A DNA stretch of 64,000 nucleotides. Source: a virus. The translations under genes and the position numbers were made by a program. This document shows, one piece after another, positions 23,788 through 30,942 of this stretch; position 1 is the stretch's first letter, and each line of letters begins with the position of its first letter. Location: the IMG/VR virus record IMGVR_UViG_3300024358_000009, positions 124,001-188,000 of that record. One strand, given 5' to 3'. Under the pieces are notes generated by a model that saw only the letters and a list, made by a program, of their open reading frames with translations, searched no databases and was not told the origin of the DNA.

Positions 23788-23800
23788 GGACTTATATCAA

Positions 23801-24019
23801 ATGAATAATGCACAATTCGACAATGATATTCCCCCAATGATCTTTGAATTTAGGTTCACTTCCTACAACAAACAAGGTCAAGCTTATGAATCCAATAGGA
23901 TGGTCAAGGCTTGTGGTATAGATCATGCAGTAGAGAAATTTAACGAGGAATTTACAGATTGGGGAGAAGAAGTACCAAAGTGGGATTTAATGAACATTAT
24001 GGCTATTGAAAGTAAATAA
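23801..24019 (+). CDS. Hypothetical acidic protein
   Basis: A 72-residue protein. I start it at the ATG at 23801 (MNNAQFDNDI) rather than an upstream TTG inside the preceding gene. Beta-alpha pattern, family unknown. Confidence 0.65.
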   Translation: MNNAQFDNDIPPMIFEFRFTSYNKQGQAYESNRMVKACGIDHAVEKFNEEFTDWGEEVPKWDLMNIMAIESK

Positions 24020-24050
24020 ATAGCTGTTAGGGCGAATATGTAAATATAAG
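24010..24050 (+). promoter_or_regulatory. Two-box phage promoter, variant
   Basis: AAGTAAATAA, 18-base gap, GCGAATATG (24032-24040), TAAATATAAGG. Overlaps the stop of the upstream gene. Confidence 0.55.
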
Positions 24051-24079
24051 GATGTAGCAAACATAAGGAGGGTCAAACA

Positions 24080-24352
24080 ATGGATGATTTCAAATATTAC
24101 ATTGGTGAAATTCTAGAGATTAATTGTGGTTTTGAATACGAAACAAAGTACATATTTAAAATATATGAAGATGAATCTACAGATGAACATACAGATAGAG
24201 TAGCAATGAATTGGAGGGGCGGTAGCAAGCATGATTGGGATGTAAATGAGGGCTGTTATAGATGTAGTCATACATTTATCTTTGATTCTGGATGTAAGGA
24301 AATAAGCAAAGAAGAATTCGATGTACTATCTGAACATCTTGCCATTGTATAG
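24080..24352 (+). CDS. Hypothetical protein
   Basis: A 90-residue protein (starts MDDFKYYIGE), beta-rich with two Cys near CYRCSH. AAGGAGG site. Leads a coupled run of four short paralogous or related genes. Confidence 0.65.
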   Translation: MDDFKYYIGEILEINCGFEYETKYIFKIYEDESTDEHTDRVAMNWRGGSKHDWDVNEGCYRCSHTFIFDSGCKEISKEEFDVLSEHLAIV

Positions 24353-24363
24353 AAAGGCAAATC

Positions 24364-24537
24364 ATGGATAAGTCTAAAAAAGAACTAATACATACTGTAA
24401 TTAAACAGATAGTCGATGATACAAAACATAACTATTATGAGGGTATAACAGCATTACTTAACCATATAGATACATACAAGCTTATAGCTTTTTTACCAGA
24501 AGAAATGCATGAGAAATGGAGGGGCGATGACTTTTAA
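24364..24537 (+). CDS. Tandem paralogue 1 (LPEExxEKW family)
   Basis: A 57-residue helical protein whose C-terminal half (ALLNHIDTYKLIAFLPEEMHEKW) is clearly related to the next two genes. It overlaps the next gene by 11 bases. A three-helix bundle is likely; function unknown. Confidence 0.65.
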   Translation: MDKSKKELIHTVIKQIVDDTKHNYYEGITALLNHIDTYKLIAFLPEEMHEKWRGDDF

Positions 24538-24706
24538 AATTTTTAGAGAAGAACTTGTACACGAAGTATTCGACATGGTTTTAAACCATATAGATAATGA
24601 TGACTATTCAGTCATATGGAAGATATTAGATCGTATGGACATATATGAGCTAGTGGCTTTATTGCCTAAAGAACAGCGTGAGAAGTGGGATAGTTCTATT
24701 GTATAA
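24527..24706 (+). CDS. Tandem paralogue 2 (LPKExREKW family)
   Basis: A 59-residue protein from the ATG at 24527, with GGAGGGG just upstream inside the preceding gene. The stretch KILDRMDIYELVALLPKEQR aligns with its neighbours. Confidence 0.65.
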   Translation: MTFKIFREELVHEVFDMVLNHIDNDDYSVIWKILDRMDIYELVALLPKEQREKWDSSIV

Positions 24707-24717
24707 AGGAGTAAACA

Positions 24718-24915
24718 ATGTCTTTGAATTTAAGACAACAAGTGACATACGACATATGGAACAAAGTATTTTCAAATGTAGGTAATGAACACTACCAAAC
24801 CATATGCAACATACTGGATAAACTAGATATCTTTGACCTGTTAGGCATCTTGCCCAAAGAACATCGTAAGAAGTTTGAAGGTTATGTTATTAATTCAGAT
24901 GTAATGGAGAAATAA
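24718..24915 (+). CDS. Tandem paralogue 3 (LPKExRKKF family)
   Basis: A 65-residue protein; NILDKLDIFDLLGILPKEHR aligns with paralogues 1 and 2. AAAGGAG site. The next gene begins one base after its stop. Confidence 0.65.
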   Translation: MSLNLRQQVTYDIWNKVFSNVGNEHYQTICNILDKLDIFDLLGILPKEHRKKFEGYVINSDVMEK

Positions 24916-24916
24916 C

Positions 24917-25168
24917 ATGGAAAGACAAGAAAAAATCAACATTTTGATGGCCCATGACATTATGCAAATTAGAGAAGATATAGAAAATGGAGATTATGAG
25001 CTTGTTTGTTCTATTCTACAGGGAGAAGGATGGGAGCAATACAATAAGCTTACAGACTACCAAATAGATGGTGAACTTGAGGACAGATTTGTTTATGTCA
25101 ATTTAAATGACAAGATTATTGATTTGGCTAATAGATTAAACGGCAAGCCTATCAAGTTAGAAACATAA
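24917..25168 (+). CDS. Hypothetical, possibly a diverged fourth paralogue
   Basis: An 83-residue protein. Its DIENGDYELVCSILQGE stretch echoes the hDDYxxIxxIL segment of the three preceding genes, but the LPKE motif is missing. Otherwise unknown. Confidence 0.6.
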   Translation: MERQEKINILMAHDIMQIREDIENGDYELVCSILQGEGWEQYNKLTDYQIDGELEDRFVYVNLNDKIIDLANRLNGKPIKLET

Positions 25169-25178
25169 TACCGCCACT

Positions 25179-25220
25179 TATTAAAATATGGAGGTATTTT
25201 GACGAATATATAAATATAAG
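25179..25220 (+). promoter_or_regulatory. Two-box phage promoter, weak variant
   Basis: TTAAAATAT-like box, 18-base gap, ACGAATATA (25202-25210), TAAATATAAG. Precedes the gene at 25234. Confidence 0.45.
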
Positions 25221-25233
25221 AAGGAGGACAGAC

Positions 25234-25410
25234 ATGAAGTTAGATATTAAAAATATGTGCGTAGTATCTGGAAAAAACAAATATCAAATTTCTTTTGATG
25301 ATATAAACATCGGCGATCAAGTATACAACCCATTATCAGATGTTCTAATTCATATAGATGAAGATGATGACATTGAATATGTAAATAATAATTATTTTAA
25401 AATCTGTTAA
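25234..25410 (+). CDS. Hypothetical acidic small protein
   Basis: A 58-residue protein (starts MKLDIKNMCV), beta-rich, with AGGAGG upstream. Its stop is part of the next promoter's upstream box. Confidence 0.6.
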   Translation: MKLDIKNMCVVSGKNKYQISFDDINIGDQVYNPLSDVLIHIDEDDDIEYVNNNYFKIC

Positions 25411-25444
25411 TATTTTTTAGTAAACTGCGAATAAATATATAGGA
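25404..25444 (+). promoter_or_regulatory. Two-box phage promoter
   Basis: CTGTTAATAT (25404-25413), 19-base gap, GCGAATAAA (25427-25435), TATATAGG. From here rightward the downstream box is usually GAATAAA rather than GAATAAG. Confidence 0.6.
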
Positions 25445-25457
25445 AAGGGGATTAGCA

Positions 25458-25661
25458 ATGAATGAAAAGCTAGAAGATTTGAAATGGTTAGATGGACGAA
25501 AGGTTTTAAACTTTGTTGGTATTTTACCAGACGATGAGCATCAAGAATGTATTGACTGCAAGTTCACAGGACAAGTTCATGCTGAGTTTGAAGTAGAAGG
25601 ATTGGAAGAAGCTGAAGTAGTTTGCCCAAAGTGTGCAAGCCTACATTACTACATTGTTTAG
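25458..25661 (+). CDS. Zinc-ribbon protein
   Basis: A 67-residue protein with CIDC and CPKC flanking an acidic beta-hairpin, a classic two-knuckle zinc ribbon. Role unknown. Confidence 0.7.
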   Translation: MNEKLEDLKWLDGRKVLNFVGILPDDEHQECIDCKFTGQVHAEFEVEGLEEAEVVCPKCASLHYYIV

Positions 25662-25686
25662 TACCTATACATGAAGGAAATCAATC

Positions 25687-25977
25687 ATGAAAATCAAAGT
25701 ATCGGACAGGGCGATATATGGATATATACCAACAGAAAATCCAAATGTATTTAATAGAAAAAGCGTAGTATTTATAAAAGACCGAGGTTATTTATTCCAA
25801 GAAAATTCAGTAAAGATCATTAAACAAATATTGGATGGCATCGTATATGAAATAGAAGAATCAACACCATATGATGCTAAAACGATTATGTTGGAAAATC
25901 CAAGAAGGTATAGCAAGAAAAGGTTGGGCGAACTTTTTGACATTCATGTAAAAGGAAATACCAATGAAGGAAATTAA
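25687..25977 (+). CDS. Hypothetical protein
   Basis: A 96-residue protein (starts MKIKVSDRAI) with AAGGAAA upstream. Overlaps the next gene by 14 bases. Family unknown. Confidence 0.65.
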   Translation: MKIKVSDRAIYGYIPTENPNVFNRKSVVFIKDRGYLFQENSVKIIKQILDGIVYEIEESTPYDAKTIMLENPRRYSKKRLGELFDIHVKGNTNEGN

Positions 25978-26134
25978 GTATATCTATGTAGATGTAACAG
26001 CTAGGGTTTGTATATCTACATACGAAGACGATAAAGAGAACTCCATCCGTGGACTTAAACCAGATTTTGTTTCTACAGTTGGTGATTATGTAGAGTGGGT
26101 AAAAGTTGAAAAAGTTAATGAATTGAAAGTTTAA
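25964..26134 (+). CDS. Hypothetical small protein
   Basis: A 56-residue beta-rich protein (starts MKEIKYIYVD), with AAAGGAAA ahead of it inside the previous gene. Family unknown. Confidence 0.55.
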   Translation: MKEIKYIYVDVTARVCISTYEDDKENSIRGLKPDFVSTVGDYVEWVKVEKVNELKV

Positions 26135-26143
26135 GGAGCAAAC

Positions 26144-26383
26144 ATGGAAAGTAATTTGAATGAAATCGCCCAAGGTGCAATTCATGGTGATTTTTTGGCT
26201 GATGTAAGTAAAGTTGGTGAAAACTTTGTTGTCAGCATTAAACACTATAAGCATGATGAAGACCATTGCCGTGGACAAAATCAAGTAGTTGGCGAACTAC
26301 ATAAGGCTATTGGGGCATTAAACCTCAATAAGCTTGAGAACATCACGCATGGTGGCGGTTTTGCTTGTGTAAAATGTAAGTAA
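26144..26383 (+). CDS. Hypothetical small protein with C-terminal CxxC
   Basis: A 79-residue protein (starts MESNLNEIAQ) ending GGGFACVKCK. The CVKC pair and earlier His residues could bind metal. AAGGAGC site. Confidence 0.65.
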   Translation: MESNLNEIAQGAIHGDFLADVSKVGENFVVSIKHYKHDEDHCRGQNQVVGELHKAIGALNLNKLENITHGGGFACVKCK

Positions 26384-26406
26384 TAAAAGTTTAAAAGGAT
26401 AGTATC

Positions 26407-26619
26407 ATGGCTAAAGTTTCTATCAATGCTGAAAACGCTTCTAACGCTTTTTTTAATGTGGCTGATGTAATTGAGTCATTAAAAAGGTTTGACAATGTTT
26501 TGGAATCCCCTATTTCAGATGACGATGATAATGGTTATTCCATCGGCGATTGTCTAGATGACATAAAAGCATTTCTTCAACAGCTAGATGAAGAATGTAT
26601 ATCATCTGACAAAAACTAA
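26407..26619 (+). CDS. Hypothetical acidic helical protein
   Basis: A 70-residue protein (starts MAKVSINAEN) ending just 11 bases before the split tRNA gene. Family unknown. Confidence 0.65.
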   Translation: MAKVSINAENASNAFFNVADVIESLKRFDNVLESPISDDDDNGYSIGDCLDDIKAFLQQLDEECISSDKN

Positions 26620-26667
26620 TAATAAAATTAGGGTCTGTAGCTCAATAGGTTAGAGCAAGCGACTCAT

Positions 26668-27418
26668 CTGAGGTTGTCTTCTTGGTTCAAATGGTGTAAT
26701 ATAATTACAGTATTACACTATAAGGAGACAACATGAAAAGCGATGTAAGAATCTTAAATGGTTATAGACTTATATTTTTGCCAGAACACTCAAGAGCTAT
26801 GAAAAATAGCAATTGGGAAGGATATGTTTATGAACATATCGTAGTTGCTGAAGAATGTGTTGGTCGTAACTTAAAAGATGAAGAAGTTGTGCATCATTTA
26901 AATGGCAAAAGAGATGATAATAGACATCAAAATCTATTAGTTCTCGAAAGAAGCCAACACGCTAAACTTCACGCTTGGATAGACTCAGGTGCTTCTGGTT
27001 TGGAAACTGCCAGAAAGAATCGGATGAATTCAATGAAAATGTCACATAATGAACCTAAATTTTGCAAAATTTGTTTTCGGACACTACAAGATAAACAATC
27101 AAAATTTTGTGGTATTGATTGTCAATCTTTAGGAACTCGTATTGTTAATAGACCTGAAAAAAATCAATTAAAAGAAGATATTGAAAAAATGTCTTTTGTA
27201 AAAATTGGTAAAAAGTATGGTGTTTCAGACAATACGATAAGAAAATGGGCTAAGCAATATGGAATTATGCCATCAACATTGAGCCAAGCCATTGGTACAC
27301 CAATGGAAGGTGCAGAGACTAGCGGAGAGGTAAAGCCCTCTTAATAACCGCACTAGCGTCCGATATCCTTATGGGATAATGATATAGTCCATGGAGGGTA
27401 GAAATACCCACAAACATG
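26668..27418 (+). mobile_element. Group I intron in the tRNA anticodon loop
   Basis: A 751-base insertion between T36 and A37. The 5' exon ends in U and the intron ends in G (27418), as required for group I splicing. GACTA at 27317-27321 within GCAGAGACTAGCGG can pair with TAGTC at 27385-27389 within GATATAGTCC, the typical P7. The HNH endonuclease frame runs from the 5' loop into the core, so its last codons overlap the P3-P7 region. I could not settle P1 by eye. Confidence 0.85.
26733..27344 (+). CDS. HNH homing endonuclease in the tRNA intron
   Basis: A 203-residue protein. The HNH_3-type catalytic core is EHIVVAEECVGRNLKDEEV followed by VHHLNGKRDDNRHQNL and SQHAKLHAW. A zinc ribbon follows (CKICFRTL and CGIDCQ), then a helix-turn-helix (FVKIGKKYGVSDNTIRKWAKQ) for target binding. 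It would cut intronless tRNA genes and drive intron spread. AAGGAG site; all catalytic residues present, so probably active. Confidence 0.9.
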   Translation: MKSDVRILNGYRLIFLPEHSRAMKNSNWEGYVYEHIVVAEECVGRNLKDEEVVHHLNGKRDDNRHQNLLVLERSQHAKLHAWIDSGASGLETARKNRMNSMKMSHNEPKFCKICFRTLQDKQSKFCGIDCQSLGTRIVNRPEKNQLKEDIEKMSFVKIGKKYGVSDNTIRKWAKQYGIMPSTLSQAIGTPMEGAETSGEVKPS

Positions 27419-27492
27419 AATCGCTAGGTTTTCGGTTCAAATCCGAACAGACCCATTAAATAAACATTCTTTATCAACGGAGATAAATAATA

Positions 27493-27660
27493 ATGCCCAG
27501 AACATTCCAAGCTAAGATTGTAATATTTGTCGAAGTTGATGTTCCTGACAATATGCCAGAATTAAATGTTGAAAGCTGGGTTAATTATGAGGCTAAACTT
27601 TTGGCAAATAAAATGTTGTGGGATGAAAAAACTAAATTTGAAATAGTTCATGTGGAATAA
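27493..27660 (+). CDS. Hypothetical small protein
   Basis: A 55-residue beta-alpha protein (starts MPRTFQAKIV). It begins 37 bases after the tRNA end, with a weak ACGGAG site. Family unknown. Confidence 0.55.
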   Translation: MPRTFQAKIVIFVEVDVPDNMPELNVESWVNYEAKLLANKMLWDEKTKFEIVHVE

Positions 27661-27664
27661 AAAT

Positions 27665-27832
27665 ATGACAAGAAAAGATTTCTTAGAACTGGTAGATAGA
27701 TCAAGGATGACAAACAGCGAAAGAATAAATGCTGGACTTCCTCTTGCAGAAGAAGATATTAGGCGAGTTCTAGATGAGTGTTATCCATATTTAAAGAAGT
27801 CAAAGGAATGGGAAAATGATAGAGATGGGTAA
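27665..27832 (+). CDS. Hypothetical small protein
   Basis: A 55-residue helical protein (starts MTRKDFLELV); I chose the ATG after the upstream stop rather than one inside the preceding gene. Overlaps the next frame by 17 bases. Confidence 0.55.
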   Translation: MTRKDFLELVDRSRMTNSERINAGLPLAEEDIRRVLDECYPYLKKSKEWENDRDG

Positions 27833-28061
27833 TGGCTGGACTGTTAGCTTAAAAGACAATTCGTGTTTGAATAAACTATCATATCAAGAAAAGAAAAAAT
27901 GGTGGAATGATATAAAAAAAGTAACACCAATTCAATTTTCAGTAAAGGAAAAGGCAGATACAGCGAAGATATTATTAGAGAGAAGAACGAAATTTGAGTG
28001 GATTGTTACTAACACTCTTTTTCTTGGTCACTATCACGAAAAGAGACAAAGGGGCGTGTAG
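27816..28061 (+). CDS. Hypothetical basic protein
   Basis: An 81-residue protein (starts MIEMGNGWTV), helical and Lys-rich, with AAAGGAA upstream. Its last three codons lie inside the acceptor stem of the following tRNA. Confidence 0.6.
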   Translation: MIEMGNGWTVSLKDNSCLNKLSYQEKKKWWNDIKKVTPIQFSVKEKADTAKILLERRTKFEWIVTNTLFLGHYHEKRQRGV

Positions 28062-28124
28062 ACCAATGGCAGAGTCAAAGGACTTAAAATCCTTCAAGTA
28101 TGGGTTCGACTCCCATCACGCCTA
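28052..28124 (+). tRNA. tRNA-Leu(UAA)-like, second copy
   Basis: Acceptor GGGCGTG/CACGCCT (G1-U72 wobble), anticodon stem AAGGA/TCCTT with loop CTTAAAA (TAA), T-stem ATGGG/CCCAT, discriminator A, no encoded CCA, short variable loop. The D, anticodon and T arms are nearly identical to the tRNA at 21869, but the acceptor stem differs at several paired positions in a compensatory way. Confidence 0.85.
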
Positions 28125-28148
28125 TCCTATTAAATGAAAGGATTAATT

Positions 28149-28367
28149 ATGGATGATTTTGTTTATGTGGTTAGACTTTCAGATCGTTACTACTTTGTGG
28201 GTTGGTGCAAAGTTGATGTTGTTAATTTCTGGAGAGAAATAAAGAGCATTGTAAATAAATTATATTTTGAAACCTATATAGAAGCAGAGGAAGTTGTAAA
28301 GCTTTTAAAAAGTAAAACAACTTTAAGTTGGGAAGTTAAACAAGTTAATCTGGAGGTCAAGCTATGA
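28149..28367 (+). CDS. Hypothetical small protein
   Basis: A 72-residue protein (starts MDDFVYVVRL), with AAAGGA seven bases upstream. Overlaps the next gene by 4 bases. Family unknown. Confidence 0.6.
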   Translation: MDDFVYVVRLSDRYYFVGWCKVDVVNFWREIKSIVNKLYFETYIEAEEVVKLLKSKTTLSWEVKQVNLEVKL

Positions 28368-28612
28368 AAATTGATGACGCTATTAAGATGTTGCAGGAAG
28401 CAAAAGCGGAAGGGAATAAAAATATTATTTTTGCATTCTGGACAGCAGATATATTTACAAAAGTAAACGACAAGGGAGTTACTAAGAGTTATAAAGAAGG
28501 AGAAGTTTGGAAAAACTTGGTTGAGTTTATTGATAAAAATATGGATTGGGGTTATACGCACGAAGCATTACAAGAGATTATTAATGCTGTAAGAGGTGCT
28601 AAAAATGCATAA
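28364..28612 (+). CDS. Hypothetical protein
   Basis: An 82-residue protein (starts MKIDDAIKML) with a ribosome site GGAGG inside the preceding gene. It resembles small immune-like or Imm-type phage proteins only in size; family unknown. Confidence 0.6.
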   Translation: MKIDDAIKMLQEAKAEGNKNIIFAFWTADIFTKVNDKGVTKSYKEGEVWKNLVEFIDKNMDWGYTHEALQEIINAVRGAKNA

Positions 28613-28922
28613 GAAACAAATTTTAGAATTTCTTGATGCAGAGACAGAGATAGAAGCTAGATCAAATATGTTTAGATATACAGAGTGCGGGGCGTTCATT
28701 GAATTCAAGGATGATCGTATTATAATTGGCTCAATTGTTGAAGGATCGGAAAATGGAACTGAATATTTTGAATTTGAATATGGCAAATTTACTGCAAATG
28801 AATTCCTAGATGCAATACAAGAAATTGAAAGACAGGCTAGTATAATCTGGGATTGGGCAAATAAAGAAGATGAGAATGGTCTTACAAATGCCGAGAAAGG
28901 ATATGATTGGCCACTACTATGA
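28605..28922 (+). CDS. Hypothetical protein, paralogue of next gene
   Basis: A 105-residue protein. FLDAETEIEARSNMFRYTEC and the central FEYGKFTANEFLDAIQEIE match the following gene. The start is the ATG at 28605, overlapping the previous stop region. Function unknown. Confidence 0.6.
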   Translation: MHKKQILEFLDAETEIEARSNMFRYTECGAFIEFKDDRIIIGSIVEGSENGTEYFEFEYGKFTANEFLDAIQEIERQASIIWDWANKEDENGLTNAEKGYDWPLL

Positions 28923-29134
28923 TCAAAGAAGATTTTTTAAAATACCTGAATGCCAGTAATGAATACAGAGCTAGTGTTAATTTCAATTCTTATACAGAAT
29001 ATAAAGTATTCTTAAGATTTGATAAAAACTCTATTTGTTTACATACAGCAGATAATAAAAAATCTCATGTATTAGAATATGGTAAATTTACTAAAGAACA
29101 ATTTGATTTGCTCGTAGATGAACTGGAGAAGTAA
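28919..29134 (+). CDS. Hypothetical protein, paralogue of preceding gene
   Basis: A 71-residue protein. FLKYLNASNEYRASVNFNSY and LEYGKFTKEQFDLLVDELE align with the preceding gene, so these two are a tandem duplication. Starts inside the preceding stop (ATGA) and shares its last base with the next ATG. Confidence 0.6.
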   Translation: MIKEDFLKYLNASNEYRASVNFNSYTEYKVFLRFDKNSICLHTADNKKSHVLEYGKFTKEQFDLLVDELEK

Positions 29135-29352
29135 TGCATACATATTATGCAATTAAACATTCAAATAAAAAACCATGCATTGTTGGTATGGTTCAAGCGT
29201 GGAGAAGGGATACAGCTAATAAAATAGCAGAGGTTTGTTTTGCAAAAAGAAACTCTGACAGAGTGTATTTATATGTACAACCAAAGGGTTTTGTAGATAA
29301 AAATACAAAAAAATATATTTGGAGTAAATTTAAAAAGGTTGCTGACGAATAA
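29134..29352 (+). CDS. Hypothetical basic protein
   Basis: A 72-residue protein (starts MHTYYAIKHS), start overlapping the previous stop (TAATG). Ends in Asp-Glu-stop, where GAATAA forms the next promoter box. Confidence 0.6.
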   Translation: MHTYYAIKHSNKKPCIVGMVQAWRRDTANKIAEVCFAKRNSDRVYLYVQPKGFVDKNTKKYIWSKFKKVADE

Positions 29353-29362
29353 ATATATATAG
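29322..29362 (+). promoter_or_regulatory. Two-box phage promoter inside a gene end
   Basis: GAGTAAATTT (29322-29331), 19-base gap, ACGAATAAA (29345-29353), TATATATAG, for the gene at 29380. Confidence 0.6.
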
Positions 29363-29379
29363 CAAGAAAGGAGTTTGAT

Positions 29380-29640
29380 ATGACCAGCATGGAAAACAAG
29401 AAAGATTCAAAAAACAAGAAACCAAGATTATCCGATGAGGATATTCTTACTCAAGTTTTTATTCAATGTGGCCGTCCTAAAGACATAATCAAAACTGCTG
29501 TCGTTAATGTTTTTGATAATAGATATAGAGTTAATGTATGGCAAAGCATTAACAATCCATTTCTGCCAAAAGCCGGAAAGATTGTAGCAAGTTTTTTTGT
29601 GGTTGTTACTGACGAACTAGAGGTGAAAGTAATTAAATAA
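29380..29640 (+). CDS. Hypothetical protein
   Basis: An 86-residue protein with a charged N-terminus (starts MTSMENKKDS) and a beta-rich remainder. AAAGGAG site. Family unknown. Confidence 0.65.
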   Translation: MTSMENKKDSKNKKPRLSDEDILTQVFIQCGRPKDIIKTAVVNVFDNRYRVNVWQSINNPFLPKAGKIVASFFVVVTDELEVKVIK

Positions 29641-29650
29641 AGGAAATACA

Positions 29651-29911
29651 ATGATTGAATCGCATGGAATGCTTTTAAATTATTTTTGTGTTGACCCATC
29701 TAATTATAAAAACGAAGTTCAAATAAACAACGATCTGTTTCCAGATGGCTTAACCATTAAAAAGGTTGACAATCTAACTGTTTTGTTAAAAGCAAAACAC
29801 GCAATGAAAATCTTGTTTTATCCAATTAAACTTAAAAAGTTAGAAACTGCTTGTAATAACTTAGCAAAAGAAATGAAGGAGGAATCCAATGAAATGGTTT
29901 CAAGATCATAG
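29651..29911 (+). CDS. Hypothetical protein
   Basis: An 86-residue protein (starts MIESHGMLLN), alpha/beta. AAAGGAA site. Overlaps the next gene by 23 bases. Confidence 0.6.
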   Translation: MIESHGMLLNYFCVDPSNYKNEVQINNDLFPDGLTIKKVDNLTVLLKAKHAMKILFYPIKLKKLETACNNLAKEMKEESNEMVSRS

Positions 29912-30095
29912 CAATGTTTGTGCATTAGCACGATGGCTGGCCGGACTTGGAGAGTGGGAAAATATTGGAGATATTGAACTTCCAAATGGACAAACTGTTG
30001 AGGACAATCCAGCCGATAGGCTTATTTACTTCTTTGAAAAACCTTGGAAATGGGATTCTGAATGGGAAGAATTTAAGAAATCTGGGCATTCGTAA
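29889..30095 (+). CDS. Hypothetical Trp-rich protein
   Basis: A 68-residue protein with 7 Trp (starts MKWFQDHSNV); AGGAGG site within the previous gene. Its end lies in the next promoter's spacer. Confidence 0.6.
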   Translation: MKWFQDHSNVCALARWLAGLGEWENIGDIELPNGQTVEDNPADRLIYFFEKPWKWDSEWEEFKKSGHS

Positions 30096-30115
30096 GACGA
30101 ATAATATAATATAGG
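30074..30115 (+). promoter_or_regulatory. Two-box phage promoter, variant
   Basis: TAAGAAATCT, 19-base gap, ACGAATAAT (30097-30105), ATAATATAGG, before the gene at 30130. Confidence 0.5.
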
Positions 30116-30129
30116 AAGGAGGATATAAA

Positions 30130-30309
30130 ATGATTATACAAATTGATAACCAGTCTAGGCATATATTTGCTGTTGCTGCAAATTACCTTGTAGTAGACGA
30201 AGATAAGATCATTGGTGCTTTTATTACTAAGCGTGAAGCTATTGCACAAGAAAAGGTATATAAAAATGCTAAAGATGATTGCATTGATCTTGTGTCTTAT
30301 GATGCTTAA
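30130..30309 (+). CDS. Hypothetical small protein
   Basis: A 59-residue protein (starts MIIQIDNQSR) with an AAGGAGG site. Its 3' part is overlapped in another frame by a lipoprotein gene. Confidence 0.6.
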   Translation: MIIQIDNQSRHIFAVAANYLVVDEDKIIGAFITKREAIAQEKVYKNAKDDCIDLVSYDA

Positions 30310-30421
30310 TGGGTGTGGAACTGTTGAGCAATCTGTATCAACCAGCATATCTCCCTATGATTCTAGAGAGATAGAAAAAGTAAATGTGAGTTTTAGATAT
30401 ACTTATACTTTTCCAAAATAA
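30266..30421 (+). CDS. Small lipoprotein in an overlapping frame
   Basis: A 51-residue protein with a type II signal: hydrophobic MIALILCLMMLNGC, lipobox Leu-Asn-Gly-Cys at residues 13-16, and a short mature part. It starts inside the preceding gene with GAAAAGG upstream. Size and out-of-frame nesting recall Rz1 spanins, but the overlapping partner is not an inner-membrane protein, so the spanin reading is weak. Confidence 0.6.
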   Translation: MLKMIALILCLMMLNGCGTVEQSVSTSISPYDSREIEKVNVSFRYTYTFPK

Positions 30422-30431
30422 GGAGAATAAA

Positions 30432-30644
30432 ATGAAAATGTATCTTATTAATGGTTATAAAGATAACCAAATTCGTGCCGGACTTCTTGAAAAAGAGTGG
30501 CAAAGTAAAAATGGCACTCCTCTTGTAACATTAAAAATTATTGACCATTACAATGAACATAAGACTGTTTACAGGACTTATCATAAAAATAAATTGGCGG
30601 TAATGAAAGTTCTTGAAATGGATGACAATCTTTTATCTAAATAA
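30432..30644 (+). CDS. Hypothetical basic protein
   Basis: A 70-residue beta-rich protein (starts MKMYLINGYK), AAGGAG site. Family unknown. Confidence 0.65.
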   Translation: MKMYLINGYKDNQIRAGLLEKEWQSKNGTPLVTLKIIDHYNEHKTVYRTYHKNKLAVMKVLEMDDNLLSK

Positions 30645-30678
30645 CTGTACTACTCATACTAGAAGGGTTGAAAATTAA

Positions 30679-30942
30679 ATGGCTAACAAAGGACAAAGCT
30701 GGAAACAAAATCGCTCTATTACTCCAGAAGAATTTGTAAAGGTATTTACCGAAAAGGATTCTTTTGAAGAAGTGGCAGAATATTTTGGCCTTAGTGTTTC
30801 TTCTGTAAAGAACAGGGCGTACTCCTTAAAAAGATCTGGCGTAAACCTAGTGACAAAAAAGAAAAATGCCAAACCATTTTTTGGAACTCAGGGATTTGAT
30901 GTGGATTCGCTAAATAAAATCATTCAGAAGGCGAATAAATAA
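30679..30942 (+). CDS. Helix-turn-helix protein
   Basis: An 87-residue basic protein. FEEVAEYFGLSVSSVKNRAY is a clear helix-turn-helix similar to those in sigma region 4 and phage regulators. It may regulate the following small secreted/membrane genes. Its last codons (Ala-Asn-Lys-stop) contain the next promoter box. Confidence 0.7.
   Translation: MANKGQSWKQNRSITPEEFVKVFTEKDSFEEVAEYFGLSVSSVKNRAYSLKRSGVNLVTKKKNAKPFFGTQGFDVDSLNKIIQKANK

Larger units (their letters stand above)
26631..27455 (+). tRNA. Split tRNA (anticodon CAU) with group I intron
   Basis: Exon 1 is 26631-26667 and exon 2 is 27419-27455. Joined, they give acceptor GGGTCTG/CAGACCC, D-stem GCTC/GAGC, anticodon stem AGCGA/TCGCT with loop CTCATAA, T-stem TTCGG/CCGAA with loop TTCAAAT, discriminator A: a complete cloverleaf. 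The insertion lies directly after the anticodon CAT. G1-C72 pairs normally and the anticodon stem lacks the GGG/CCC initiator mark, so this is elongator Met or lysidine-modified Ile2, not initiator. Confidence 0.92.
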
